DNA of 64,000 nt, taken from the NCBI GenBank assembly GCA_965146665.1, contig CBCTHE010000004.1, positions 186,001-250,000 on the forward strand, in the 5' to 3' direction. The notes beneath the pieces were generated by a model. The model was given only the letters and a program-made list of their open reading frames with translations. It had not been told where the DNA came from and did no database searches. A program made the position numbers and the translations under genes. Positions 44,473 to 52,693 of the stretch are shown here, one piece after another (the stretch's first letter is position 1; every line of letters starts with the position of its first letter). This DNA comes from Ructibacterium sp965146665. Its GTDB lineage: Bacteria; Bacillota; Clostridia; Monoglobales; Monoglobaceae.

Positions 44473-45717
44473 CTATATCCGCTGTTTCCGCGGTTCCTTT
44501 TCCTTTTCCGTCCGGTCAACTGTGGCCAGAATCCGGCCGTCCTCCACCATGACCTCAAGGGATTCGCCCGCGCTGACCTGTTTCACCGTACGCACCACAT
44601 GGCCCTGCTGGTCCTTAGCCACGGAAAAACCACGCGCCAGCGTTCCCAGCGGACTGAGCCCGTCCAGCCGGGAGATGCCCACCTGGAGCGCCTGTTTTTT
44701 CTGATTGAGGATGCCCGTATAGGCCGTGGTGAAATCCTGACTGAGCCGGTCCAAATACATCCGCTCCTCATTCACCTTGAGCATTGGGTTCCTGAACGCC
44801 GGCCGCTCTGTCTGCGCCTTAAGCTGGAGCCGCGCCCGCTCCATGATCCGGTTCGCCTGGCTGTAAAGCCTGCTGTAGACGTTGTTAAACTTCTCGCCCA
44901 GCTCCGCCTGGGAGGGAACCACCAGTTCCGCCGCCGCTGAGGGCGTTGGCGCCCGCAGATCCGCCGCAAAATCGGATATGGTAAAATCAATCTCATGCCC
45001 CACGGCCGAAACAATGGGGATTTCACTGTCATAGACGGCCCGGGCCACAGCCTCCTCGTTGAAGGACCATAAATCCTCTATGGAGCCGCCGCCGCGGCCT
45101 ACGATCAGCACGTCCGCCGCACGGTTCCGGTTAAAATACCGGATTGCCTCCACAATGCTCTGGGCGGAATTCTCGCCCTGAACCAGAACCGGATACAGCA
45201 CCACATCGGTATAGGAAAACCGCCGGGACAGCACATTGATGATATCCCGGATGGCCGCGCCGGTGGGCGCGGTGACTACCCCCACCTTTTTGGGATAGCG
45301 CGGCAGCGGTTTTTTATGGGCGGGATCAAACAGACCCTCCTGATTCAGCTTGACCTTGAGCTGTTCAAAAGCCACATACAGATCCCCGATTCCGTCCTGC
45401 TGCATATCGTCTATGTAAAGCTGGTACTGGCCGTCGCGCTCATAGACCGTGATCCGCCCGTGCGCCACCACCTTCATACCGTTCTGAGGCTTGAATTTCA
45501 GCTTTGCGGCACTGCTTCGGAACATGACCGCGCGCATGACGCCGCTCTCATCCTTCAGGGACATATACATATGCCCTGAGGAGTGTGCCTTAAAATTCGA
45601 AAGCTCACCCTTGACCAGAATGTCGGTCAAAACCACATCCCGGTTCATGATCTCTTTGATATATAAATTTACCTGTGTTACAGATAATGCTTGTCTCTCA
45701 ATCATAGCTGCAGACAT
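44473..45717 (-). CDS. xseA: Exodeoxyribonuclease VII large subunit
   Basis: Single-strand exonuclease of 414 residues. It has an N-terminal OB fold (ALSVTQVNLYIKEIMNRD...VKGELSNFKAHSSGHMYMSLKD), then the catalytic domain with VGVVTAPTGAAIRDI, VGRGGGSIEDLWSFN and SAVGHEIDFTISDFAADLRAPTPSAAAE, and a C-terminal coiled coil. ATG 45717 has GGAGG seven bases upstream. It is separated from nusB by 282 bases with no recognised gene. Confidence 0.96.
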   Translation of the reverse strand: MSAAMIERQALSVTQVNLYIKEIMNRDVVLTDILVKGELSNFKAHSSGHMYMSLKDESGVMRAVMFRSSAAKLKFKPQNGMKVVAHGRITVYERDGQYQLYIDDMQQDGIGDLYVAFEQLKVKLNQEGLFDPAHKKPLPRYPKKVGVVTAPTGAAIRDIINVLSRRFSYTDVVLYPVLVQGENSAQSIVEAIRYFNRNRAADVLIVGRGGGSIEDLWSFNEEAVARAVYDSEIPIVSAVGHEIDFTISDFAADLRAPTPSAAAELVVPSQAELGEKFNNVYSRLYSQANRIMERARLQLKAQTERPAFRNPMLKVNEERMYLDRLSQDFTTAYTGILNQKKQALQVGISRLDGLSPLGTLARGFSVAKDQQGHVVRTVKQVSAGESLEVMVEDGRILATVDRTEKEKEPRKQRI

Positions 45718-45999
45718 CACGCCGCCTCCGCTTCCGCGGATTTGTGCGCTCTGCCATTCCCCCTTCTTTCCGAATTGTAAATCCTCCGGAATTCCCGGCC
45801 GCGGCGCGGCCTTTTGTCACGCAAAGCATTGGTCTCTCACTGCGCCGCCTCCCGGACGGTTCCACCCGCCAGATGCGAACACACCAAAACAGAGCGGTAC
45901 ATTGCGCAGCCACTCTGTATCAGCACAGGGCACTGAGCCCCCGCCGTCTCCGCGAAACGCGGCGCGTTGCAGCAACGCGGCGGGAACGTCTTTATATCG

Positions 46000-46401
46000 T
46001 TATACCAGCGCTTCCTTGATGTTGCCCAGGATCCCGTTTACAAAGGGGGCGGCCTCTTCGCCGTCATATTCCTTGGCAAGGGCAACCGCCTCATTGACCG
46101 AGACGTTCACCGGGATGCTCTCCACATATTTCATCTCATAGACCGCAAGGCGCATGACTGCCATGCAGACAATGGAGATCCGATCCACGGACCAGTCTTT
46201 GGCATAATCCGCGATCAGGCCGTCGATTTCAACCACATGGGCGACGGCCCCCTCAACCACACCGCGGATATACGCTTCCTGCGCGCCCGCCTCGTTTTCT
46301 GTGAGAAAATCCTCCAGGATCCGCTGGATCTCATCCGGCTGGAATTTATATTCAAACAGCAGGATAAAGGCATATTCTCTGGCTTTTCTTCTGTTCATCA
46401 T
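46000..46401 (-). CDS. nusB: Transcription antitermination factor NusB
   Basis: All-helical RNA-binding protein of 133 residues for rRNA transcription antitermination. RRKAREYAFILLFEYKF, RISIVCMAVMRLAVYEMKYVESIPVNVSVNEAVALAKEY and FVNGILGNI are family hallmarks. Two adjacent ATGs (46401, 46398). It follows the Asp23 gene by 9 bases, as in other Clostridia. Confidence 0.96.
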   Translation of the reverse strand: MMNRRKAREYAFILLFEYKFQPDEIQRILEDFLTENEAGAQEAYIRGVVEGAVAHVVEIDGLIADYAKDWSVDRISIVCMAVMRLAVYEMKYVESIPVNVSVNEAVALAKEYDGEEAAPFVNGILGNIKEALV

Positions 46402-46410
46402 ACTCTGGAA

Positions 46411-46908
46411 TTACTCCTCCGTTGTCTCCTGGTTTTCTTCCTCCGCGGACTCTGCCGCTTCTTCTGCCGTCTCCGCGCACACCGTTTCCTCAGCGGCCAG
46501 ATCCTCAACTTCAAGCGTTTCCTCCGCTTCGGCTTCCTCTTTCTCGGACTTCGGCACATTGACGCCGTCCACCGAGATATTCACAGCGGTCACCGTCAGT
46601 CCGGTCATGGACTCCACCTCGCTCTTGACTTTCTCCTGCAGTTCCCAGGCCACATCCGGAATCTTGGCCCCGTATTCCACAATGATGGAGAGATCCAGAA
46701 CGACGTTTTTGTCGTCAACGGACAGCTTGACGCCCTTGGACAGATTCTTCTTGCCAAGCAGCTCCGCAAAGCCGCCGGAGATGGTACTGCCCATGCTGGC
46801 CACACCCTTTACCTCCGCCGCCGCAAGAGACGCAATGATCGAAACCACTTCATCCGCAATATTAACATTCCCGTTTTCTTCAATTTCAGGATTGATCGTA
46901 TTTTCCAT
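46411..46908 (-). CDS. Asp23/Gls24-family protein
   Basis: 165 residues. The Asp23 core (about 12-115) shows GNVNIADEVVSIIASLAAAEVKGVASM, and LSVDDKNVVLDLSIIVEYGAKIPDVAWELQEKVKSEVESMTGL. A 50-residue Glu-rich acidic tail follows. Bacillota relatives are cell-envelope-associated or stress proteins, often encoded before nusB. It has its own promoter (47061-47090) and starts the asp23-nusB unit. Confidence 0.92.
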   Translation of the reverse strand: MENTINPEIEENGNVNIADEVVSIIASLAAAEVKGVASMGSTISGGFAELLGKKNLSKGVKLSVDDKNVVLDLSIIVEYGAKIPDVAWELQEKVKSEVESMTGLTVTAVNISVDGVNVPKSEKEEAEAEETLEVEDLAAEETVCAETAEEAAESAEEENQETTEE

Positions 46909-47060
46909 AATATTCCCATAGCCTTTCTGCCCACGAAAAATATTGAACCGCCTTGCGCATTATCAGTGGGCTGGATAATGCCAGATCCGGCGTCCGATGG
47001 TCTTGGCACCCGCCGCTCCGGGCTCCGGTCCAGCTGGCCCCCGGATCTTCATTTCCTGTT

Positions 47061-47090
47061 ATTATATCACATCCGGCCGCAGATTGTCTA
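47061..47090 (-). promoter_or_regulatory. Promoter of asp23-nusB
   Basis: On the minus strand TAGACA (47085-47090), an 18-base spacer and TATAAT (47061-47066). Confidence 0.65.
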
Positions 47091-47298
47091 CTGTTCTTTT
47101 TCATATAAAACAATTTAATTTTTTCTACATCATTTTCTGGCCGCCGCTTCCCTTATCGTATACGCTTTGCCAATGCTTTTGCCGCGCAGCTTGCACCCTG
47201 CGGAAACCATGCCGGATCTCCCCTTTCACAGCGTTCCCCGCGGCGAGTGAAATATGACCGCTCTGTACTGTGCCTTTGTTTCACTGTCCTCTTTGCCC

Positions 47299-47336
47299 AG
47301 CCATAGAACCGTCGAAACCGATACTCCTATGGCTAA
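47299..47336. repeat. Dispersed inverted repeat, copy 1
   Basis: AGCCATAG (47299-47306) and CTATGGCT (47327-47334) flank an interior with GTCGAAACCGATA. The same arms and a nearly identical interior (GTCAAAACCGATA) occur at 56081-56128 in the same orientation. Confidence 0.65.
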
Positions 47337-47344
47337 CACAGAGC

Positions 47345-47387
47345 AAAAACCATCCGCTGAACCTGCCGGTTCATGCAGATGGTTTTT
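47345..47387 (-). terminator. Terminator of the spoIIIA operon
   Basis: AAAAACCATC (47345-47354) and GATGGTTTTT (47378-47387) with an inner TGAACC/GGTTCA pair; T run on the minus strand, just after spoIIIAH. Confidence 0.88.
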
Positions 47388-47395
47388 GATGCCGG

Positions 47396-47974
47396 TTATT
47401 CCGCGCTGATTTTGATATTCCGGACCTCAACATTGGTTTCCGCCACAATGATATCCTTGATCTGCGCGACCTTGGCTCCATTGACCTCCCCGCCGGAGAC
47501 CATAACCGAAACGCCGCTCTCGTCCACATGGGCAAAGCAGTCGGCATATCCCTTGGCCTTAACCAGCGTCTCAATGGACTTTTCCTTCTCCGCATATTCG
47601 TTGGCGGCCTTCACCTTTTTCTCGGCGGCGGACTTGGTCTCCTGGGAAGCCTCCTTGCTCTGCGCGGTCTCTTTCCACTGTTCCATCGCCTCGCTCCGGG
47701 CGCTGTCCCGGTCCTGCTTAAGCTGTGCGATTCCCTGACTCTGTCCCTGATTCTGATTTTGGGGCTGGCCGTCCTGATTCTGCTGATTCTGGCCTTCCTC
47801 CGGCTTCTGTTCCTGCCCCGCGTTGGTGGGAAGGGCCTCGCTGGTCACGGGCACGGTCTTATATTTATCCGTCTCCACGGTCCAGCGGTAATACCCCGCC
47901 GTAATAACCAGCGCCACCAATCCCAGCAGCAGTACCTGTTTTCCTCTGAATTTGAATTTGCGGTTTTGACTCAC
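47396..47974 (-). CDS. spoIIIAH: Stage III sporulation protein AH
   Basis: Mother-cell component of the SpoIIIA-SpoIIQ channel linking mother cell and forespore. 192 residues: N-terminal TM (VLLLGLVALVITAGYYRW), a low-complexity Gln/Asn stretch, a helical region (RSEAMEQWKETAQSKEASQETKSAAEKK) and the ring-forming domain (IETLVKAKGYADCFAHVDESGVSVMV...). GTG start with AGGAGG. Last of eight consecutive spoIIIA genes. Confidence 0.94.
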   Translation of the reverse strand: MSQNRKFKFRGKQVLLLGLVALVITAGYYRWTVETDKYKTVPVTSEALPTNAGQEQKPEEGQNQQNQDGQPQNQNQGQSQGIAQLKQDRDSARSEAMEQWKETAQSKEASQETKSAAEKKVKAANEYAEKEKSIETLVKAKGYADCFAHVDESGVSVMVSGGEVNGAKVAQIKDIIVAETNVEVRNIKISAE

Positions 47975-48016
47975 AGTTGATTCCTCCTGTTTAATAGATT
48001 TTTCACTTCCGGGCTT

Positions 48017-48601
48017 TTAATAGGTCACCTTGATCCTGTGGGCAGACAGGCCGAACAGGGCCTTGACCGCCTCATAGATCTCATATTTCACCTTTTCATC
48101 CTTTGCGCCCTCCGCCACCACCAGGACCCCCACCGGAGCCGGCATTTTCTCCTCTACCACATACGGGCTCTGCCCGGCACTCTGACCGCTCAGAACCACG
48201 CTCTGTTCGGTCTCCTGCTGGCTCATTCCTGTGGTTTCTGAGGTGGTTTCCCGGCTGTTCTTGTTTTTCTGGTCTGTGGCCAGAATCTTTTCACCTCCGC
48301 TGTCTATGCTGATAAACACCGAGACCGCGCCGGCCCCGTTGATCTTTTTCAAAGTCTCCGCCAGCCGGGTTTCCAGCTGGCCCACATAGTCCTCTGTGCC
48401 GTCCGCGGTCTGTGCCGCGGCCTTTGGCTTCTCCTCTTTCTGTTTTTCCTCTTTCTTTCCGCCTGTGAAACTGCTCACAGCCAAAAACACAATGGCCGCT
48501 ATCAAAATCCAGACCACCACCGGATTCGGCTTCTTTTTCTCCAAATCCTTTCCCTCTGTTTTCGGCGGCCTGAAAATCGTTTTCAAATCCTTTCCCTTCA
48601 T
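48017..48601 (-). CDS. spoIIIAG: Stage III sporulation protein AG
   Basis: Ring-forming membrane protein of the SpoIIIA complex; 194 residues. One TM (VVWILIAAIVFLAVSSF, about 29-45) is followed by a domain with VGQLETRLAETLKKINGAGAVSVFISIDSGGEKILATD and a C-terminal GVLVVAEGAKDEKVKYEIYEAVKALFGLSAHRIKV ring-building motif. It overlaps spoIIIAF by 4 bases. Confidence 0.94.
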   Translation of the reverse strand: MKGKDLKTIFRPPKTEGKDLEKKKPNPVVVWILIAAIVFLAVSSFTGGKKEEKQKEEKPKAAAQTADGTEDYVGQLETRLAETLKKINGAGAVSVFISIDSGGEKILATDQKNKNSRETTSETTGMSQQETEQSVVLSGQSAGQSPYVVEEKMPAPVGVLVVAEGAKDEKVKYEIYEAVKALFGLSAHRIKVTY

Positions 48602-49116
48602 CCTTCCCGCTCCTCCAAATACCGGACCGTGATCTGCTTTTTCCCGATCCCATAGTCCCGCTCCAGAATCTCCTCTACCTGATCTGTCACATCCAGATTC
48701 CGCTCCGCGTCAACGATGACAAGGACCTCCGTCACTGTTCCGAACCGTTCCGGGTCGCTCTCTTCCACCTGACAGCGCACCTCAGCCGGAATCGGCCCGA
48801 GCCTGGCCCGGATTGACACCTGCATCTTCTGGGCGAGATTCTGTTGATAGGCGCGGATGACATCCTTTTTCTGGCGCTCCTCCATCTCTGCCCTCTGCTG
48901 ATACGCCGAAACATGATCTCCGGTGAAATAATCCGGGGACCACTCCATATGCAGGAGCTGCTGGACCGGCGATATCAGGGTTAGTATCAGCATCAGCCCA
49001 ATGGCCAGCCGTACATATTTCTGAAAGGTGCCGCCCGGCAGAATCACCTCGCAGATGGAGCCGAAGATTACAATGCCCGCTATGGTCATGGCCCAATCCT
49101 TCAGCATTTCCAGCAT
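48598..49116 (-). CDS. spoIIIAF: Stage III sporulation protein AF
   Basis: 172 residues with two N-terminal membrane helices (MTIAGIVIFGSICEVILPG and LAIGLMLILTLI) and a C-terminal soluble ring-type domain (VTEVLVIVDAERNLDVTDQVEEILERDYGIGKKQITVRY). GGGAGGTGAGG precedes the ATG. Position between AE and AG confirms identity. Confidence 0.93.
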   Translation of the reverse strand: MLEMLKDWAMTIAGIVIFGSICEVILPGGTFQKYVRLAIGLMLILTLISPVQQLLHMEWSPDYFTGDHVSAYQQRAEMEERQKKDVIRAYQQNLAQKMQVSIRARLGPIPAEVRCQVEESDPERFGTVTEVLVIVDAERNLDVTDQVEEILERDYGIGKKQITVRYLEEREG

Positions 49117-49120
49117 GACC

Positions 49121-50326
49121 TCACCTCCCCAGCATGATTGCCGTGTTTCCGGCGTTGATCACAATGGTCAGAACAATGATGAACATGACCGTCGATGCCG
49201 CCAGCATGGAAAAAAGCACGGAGATGGAATTGGCCAGCTCTGAAATGCAGGTGATGATCTTTGGTTCGGAAACCGGCTCTGCAATGGCCGCGGTCAGACG
49301 GAAGATGATCAGAACGGCCGCGATCTTCAAAAGGGGTGTGACCGCAATCACCGCCAGACAGATGATGCCCAGCACACCCACGGAATTCTTGATCAGCACA
49401 CTGCAGTTCATCACCGTCTCCACAGACTCTGACAGAATCCCGCCCACCACCGGGATCAGGTTCGAGGCCGCAAACTTGGTCAGTTTTACGGTCAGCCCGT
49501 CCGCCCCGGCCGAGGCGATGCTCTGGATTCCTGCCACGCTCACAAATACGGTCAGCATGATGCTGAGCCCCCATTTGACGCACTGGTTCATAAACTTTAC
49601 CATCCGCTGGGTCTTAAATTGATCGGAGAGGTTGTTCACAATATTCATGGCTGTGGATATCATCACCAGCGGAATGAACAGGGTCTGGATCACCATGACC
49701 GCAATCTCCACAATGGTGATCAGGGCCGGCTCAAACACAGAGGCCGAGACAATGGCTCCGCTGGTAAGCAGGGTGGTGATAACAATGGGCACCACCATCT
49801 TCATAAAGGTGGCAATATTTCCCACCGCCTGGGTCACGCAGCCCGCCGCGTCATAAAAAGCCGCGGCGGCAATTCCCGCGATCACGATATAGCACACATA
49901 AAACGCCGCCTGACTGACCCCTTCCTTGCCGAAGCCCTCCTGAAGCCCTGTCAGATACGAGCACAGGATTGACAGGGCCAGCACAAGGGCCATGAGCTTC
50001 AGACTGCCGTATACCTCGCCCAGCAGATACTGGATCAAGAGCTGGAACAGGGCCGGAAAGGAGAGATCCAGCTTACCGCTGACCAGTTGTTTCAGCAATT
50101 TGCGCACATCAAAGTCCGGTACCAGCTCCTGAAAGGAGCTGTTCTCCTCCAGATCCTCCATCCCCTTTGCAAAGGCATCGCCGTAGAAATCCGTATACGC
50201 CTCCAGAAGCTGATCCGCCATCTCCTCTTCTGTGGGCGGGCCGCCTGCCTCCCGTGCCGTACAGCATATGGGAAACCACATCACAACGATTAAAATCAGA
50301 AGTATCTTTCGCATCTTCCGCACCAT
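49121..50326 (-). CDS. spoIIIAE: Stage III sporulation protein AE
   Basis: Large polytopic membrane protein of the SpoIIIA channel; 401 residues. A signal-like N-terminus (KILLILIVVMWFPICCTA) precedes a soluble part with LVPDFDVRKLLKQLVSGKLDLSFPALFQLLIQYLLGEV, and then many TMs. ATG 50326 or 50314 are both possible. It lies 6 bases after spoIIIAD. Confidence 0.94.
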   Translation of the reverse strand: MVRKMRKILLILIVVMWFPICCTAREAGGPPTEEEMADQLLEAYTDFYGDAFAKGMEDLEENSSFQELVPDFDVRKLLKQLVSGKLDLSFPALFQLLIQYLLGEVYGSLKLMALVLALSILCSYLTGLQEGFGKEGVSQAAFYVCYIVIAGIAAAAFYDAAGCVTQAVGNIATFMKMVVPIVITTLLTSGAIVSASVFEPALITIVEIAVMVIQTLFIPLVMISTAMNIVNNLSDQFKTQRMVKFMNQCVKWGLSIMLTVFVSVAGIQSIASAGADGLTVKLTKFAASNLIPVVGGILSESVETVMNCSVLIKNSVGVLGIICLAVIAVTPLLKIAAVLIIFRLTAAIAEPVSEPKIITCISELANSISVLFSMLAASTVMFIIVLTIVINAGNTAIMLGR

Positions 50327-50332
50327 TTTCCG

Positions 50333-50722
50333 TTAGAAATTTATGATTGAGCCCACCAGTCCCAAAAGCCTGTATATGATGGGCATGGACAGGGTAAGAA
50401 TCATGATCTTTCCGGCAAATTCGATCTTGCTGGCCATGGACCCCTCGCCGGCGTCTTTGCAGAGTTCGGCGGAAAACTGGCAGATATAGGCCACACCGAT
50501 GATCTTAATCACCATTTTTAGATACTGGTTCTCAATCCCCACCTGGGCGGCAATGTCCTCGAACATTGTCAGGGCGGCACGCAGGTACGGCGCGAGAAGC
50601 AGAAAGATGACGACGGCGCCCAGCATGGGCAGTGCAATGGCCAGCTCCGGCCGGTGCTGTTTGATCAAAAGCGAGAGCACCGCTGTCACCAGTCCGATTC
50701 CAATGACCTGTACAATATCCAT
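50333..50722 (-). CDS. spoIIIAD: Stage III sporulation protein AD
   Basis: Small membrane protein of 129 residues with four hydrophobic segments; MDIVQVIGIGLVTAVLSLLIKQHRPELAI is characteristic of the family. Two bases separate it from spoIIIAC. Confidence 0.94.
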   Translation of the reverse strand: MDIVQVIGIGLVTAVLSLLIKQHRPELAIALPMLGAVVIFLLLAPYLRAALTMFEDIAAQVGIENQYLKMVIKIIGVAYICQFSAELCKDAGEGSMASKIEFAGKIMILTLSMPIIYRLLGLVGSIINF

Positions 50723-50724
50723 CG

Positions 50725-50922
50725 CTAGAGTCCAAAAATGCTTTTGATGGTGTCAAACAGATTGCTGATCTCCTGAATCACAACCAGCAGAACCACCACC
50801 AAGCCGGCAATGGTCGTCATCATGGCCTGGTCGTCCCGGCCCGCCCGGACCAGGAGCATATTTAAAACCGCCACCAATATGCCGATGGCCGCCACCTTAA
50901 AAATCAAATCAACGCCGCTCAT
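50725..50922 (-). CDS. spoIIIAC: Stage III sporulation protein AC
   Basis: 65 residues, two TMs, start MSGVDLIFKVAAIGILVAVL and conserved RAGRDDQAM between them. The true start is ATG 50922; a longer reading frame extending to 51192 only runs through the spoIIIAB coding region. It is 56 bases downstream of spoIIIAB. Confidence 0.94.
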   Translation of the reverse strand: MSGVDLIFKVAAIGILVAVLNMLLVRAGRDDQAMMTTIAGLVVVLLVVIQEISNLFDTIKSIFGL

Positions 50923-50978
50923 AGCTCCATCCTTCCTCCATGGTCTCATCTTCTTTTGCCAAGCCGCCGCAGCCGGCC

Positions 50979-51500
50979 TTAAAACAGCAGGATTACGATC
51001 AGCATTCCGGTCAGAAACCCCAGGCCCTTGCACAGCTTCCCGTCCCGGGCCCGCTCGGCCTGGGCCGATTCCCGGGCGAGCTTCAGCTTCGCGGCCGTCA
51101 GCTGTATATTGTCCAGCGCGTCCTTGCTGTCCCCCTGCCCCAGATGTGCTGCAAAGGCATAGAGCGCGTCCATCTCCGGCTGTTTCAGGCAAAGCCCTCC
51201 GGTCTGGCGCCGGATGGCCTCTTCCCAGGCCTCCTTCATGGTGATCTCCGGTCTGCCGGCCAGGAGTCCGGTCACCTGTTCCAGCAGCCGGCGCACCACG
51301 CCGCGCTGGCCTGAGGCCGCCTGACGCATGGCTTCGGACAGGGGAAGCGCAAGAAAACCAATGTTAAAGGCCAGCTGGGTGAGCATAGCCTCCAGCGCTT
51401 CAAGCTGGCGGACCCGCGCCTCCATCCGGGAGGCGAACACCACCCCGATATACCCGCAGCCAAGGACCACTGCAATATTTGCAATCCATCTGGCTGTCAT
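50979..51500 (-). CDS. spoIIIAB: Stage III sporulation protein AB
   Basis: 173 residues with an N-terminal TM, a helical domain resembling type II secretion/T4P GspF-like proteins (RMEARVRQLEALEAMLTQLAFNIGFLALPLSEAM) and a C-terminal TM (GFLTGMLIVILLF). It overlaps spoIIIAA by 4 bases. Confidence 0.94.
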   Translation of the reverse strand: MTARWIANIAVVLGCGYIGVVFASRMEARVRQLEALEAMLTQLAFNIGFLALPLSEAMRQAASGQRGVVRRLLEQVTGLLAGRPEITMKEAWEEAIRRQTGGLCLKQPEMDALYAFAAHLGQGDSKDALDNIQLTAAKLKLARESAQAERARDGKLCKGLGFLTGMLIVILLF

Positions 51501-52426
51501 AGCTCCACCGATTTGGTATAGGTAACAGAATCCAGGGTCGAAAAGTCCCGCCGCAGAAGAATGGCCTTCCGGAACACCTTGTCGGCAAACAGGGGGCGCA
51601 GGACCTGCCGGTTCTTCACCTCGTCAAGGTCAGAGCCATGGGTGGTTGCGACAATGGAAACCCCGGTGCCATGCGCCAGCCGGATGGCCTCCACGTCCTT
51701 TTCGCTGGCGATTTCATCACTGATAATCACCTTCGGAGACATGGTGCGGAGCATCATGAGGATGGCCTCATCCTTGGGCGCGCTGTCAATGATGTCCGTC
51801 TGGGCGCCGACGTCATTCTGCGGCACCCCGCCATACATGGCCCCAAGCTCTCCCCGGTCATCGGCAACCGCAGTCTTGAATCCTCGGTTGGACACCTGCC
51901 GGGTCACATCCCGGAGCAGGGTGGTCTTTCCGGTCTGGGGCGGCGAAATGATCAGCGTGCTTTCCACCTCGGTCCCCTTCACAATGGCATCCATAATTCC
52001 ATCAGCGATTCCAATGATCTCATGGGCCACCCGAAAATTCAGCGAGCTGACTTCCCGGAACGTTTTGATCTTCCCTTCTTCGGTGACCGCTTTTCCGCAA
52101 ATCCCCACACGATGACCCCCTTTAAGGGTAAGAAACCCCTGACGGATTTCATCCATGTGGGCATAGACCGAATTTTCACAAATGGCCGCGAAGGCGCTTT
52201 GGACTTCTTCCTGCGAGACATGATATGCGTCATTTTCATGATTGGTAATCCCTCCTGCTGGTGTTAAAAAACAACTCTCTCCCCAAATCCCCAGAGTCAG
52301 CGGCGCGCCGGCCCGAAGCCGGATCTCCTCGACCTCCAGCCATTCGCCCAGGGCGGTCTTCTCCACCCGGCTCCGTATCTCCTTGGGAAGATAGGGCAAA
52401 ACCCCGGTTATCCGCGGTTGATTCAT
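51497..52426 (-). CDS. spoIIIAA: Stage III sporulation protein AA, secretion-type ATPase
   Basis: AAA/secretion-ATPase-like motor of the SpoIIIA complex; 309 residues. Walker A-like SPPQTGKTTLLRD, KVIISDEIASEKDVEAI (Walker B region) and ATTHGSDL fit the family. ATG 52426 is chosen because AGAGGTG lies six bases before it; two earlier starts (52435, 52432) sit on the ribosome site. First gene of the spoIIIA operon; a CATAGAAT box at 52494-52501 (minus) resembles a sigma-E -10 element. Confidence 0.95.
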   Translation of the reverse strand: MNQPRITGVLPYLPKEIRSRVEKTALGEWLEVEEIRLRAGAPLTLGIWGESCFLTPAGGITNHENDAYHVSQEEVQSAFAAICENSVYAHMDEIRQGFLTLKGGHRVGICGKAVTEEGKIKTFREVSSLNFRVAHEIIGIADGIMDAIVKGTEVESTLIISPPQTGKTTLLRDVTRQVSNRGFKTAVADDRGELGAMYGGVPQNDVGAQTDIIDSAPKDEAILMMLRTMSPKVIISDEIASEKDVEAIRLAHGTGVSIVATTHGSDLDEVKNRQVLRPLFADKVFRKAILLRRDFSTLDSVTYTKSVEL

Positions 52427-52493
52427 ATCCATCACCTCTTTGGTTTTAAGCTGCGGCAGGCGTTCCGTACACCTTGTCTCAGCTCTTTGTAGG

Positions 52494-52501
52494 ATTCTAT
52501 G
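52494..52501 (-). promoter_or_regulatory. Possible sigma-E -10 box before spoIIIA
   Basis: CATAGAAT on the minus strand, one mismatch to CATACAAT, 68 bases upstream of spoIIIAA. The -35 part is not convincing, so the call is tentative. Confidence 0.35.
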
Positions 52502-52604
52502 AGGATTTGTCCGGTTTTAGAACACGGATACAAAAAAACAGGCCCTGCCCCGGTCTGCCATTTTCGGGACGCGTCCGTACACGCCCGCAGTCTGAAGTGA
52601 AAAG

Positions 52605-52631
52605 AGGCGCCGTCCTATCCGGACGGCGCCT
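52605..52631 (-). terminator. Terminator of the Cys-rich protein gene
   Basis: Perfect 11-bp arms AGGCGCCGTCC (52605-52615) and GGACGGCGCCT (52621-52631), loop 5 bases; CTTTTC follows on the minus strand. Confidence 0.78.
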
Positions 52632-52693
52632 CCCAACGCAATTTTTATAAGGTGGATAACATACGAAAGGAAGGGTTTCCCCGCGCTATGTTG

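Larger units (their letters stand above)
46909..47395. other. Intergenic region between spoIIIAH and asp23
   Basis: 487 bases without a recognised gene. From high to low coordinates it holds the spoIIIAH terminator, a copy of the AGCCATAG/CTATGGCT inverted repeat, about 200 bases of unremarkable sequence, and the asp23 promoter. Short reading frames here have no ribosome site. Confidence 0.7.

Noticed and set aside
45718..45999. Small basic ORF upstream of xseA (MAERTNPRKRRRRD...)
   Set aside because: Its ribosome site is too close to the ATG and it overlaps the xseA start; there is no family support.
50923..51192. N-terminal extension of SpoIIIAC to 155 residues
   Set aside because: The extension is out-of-frame spoIIIAB DNA; ATG 50922 gives the normal family length.
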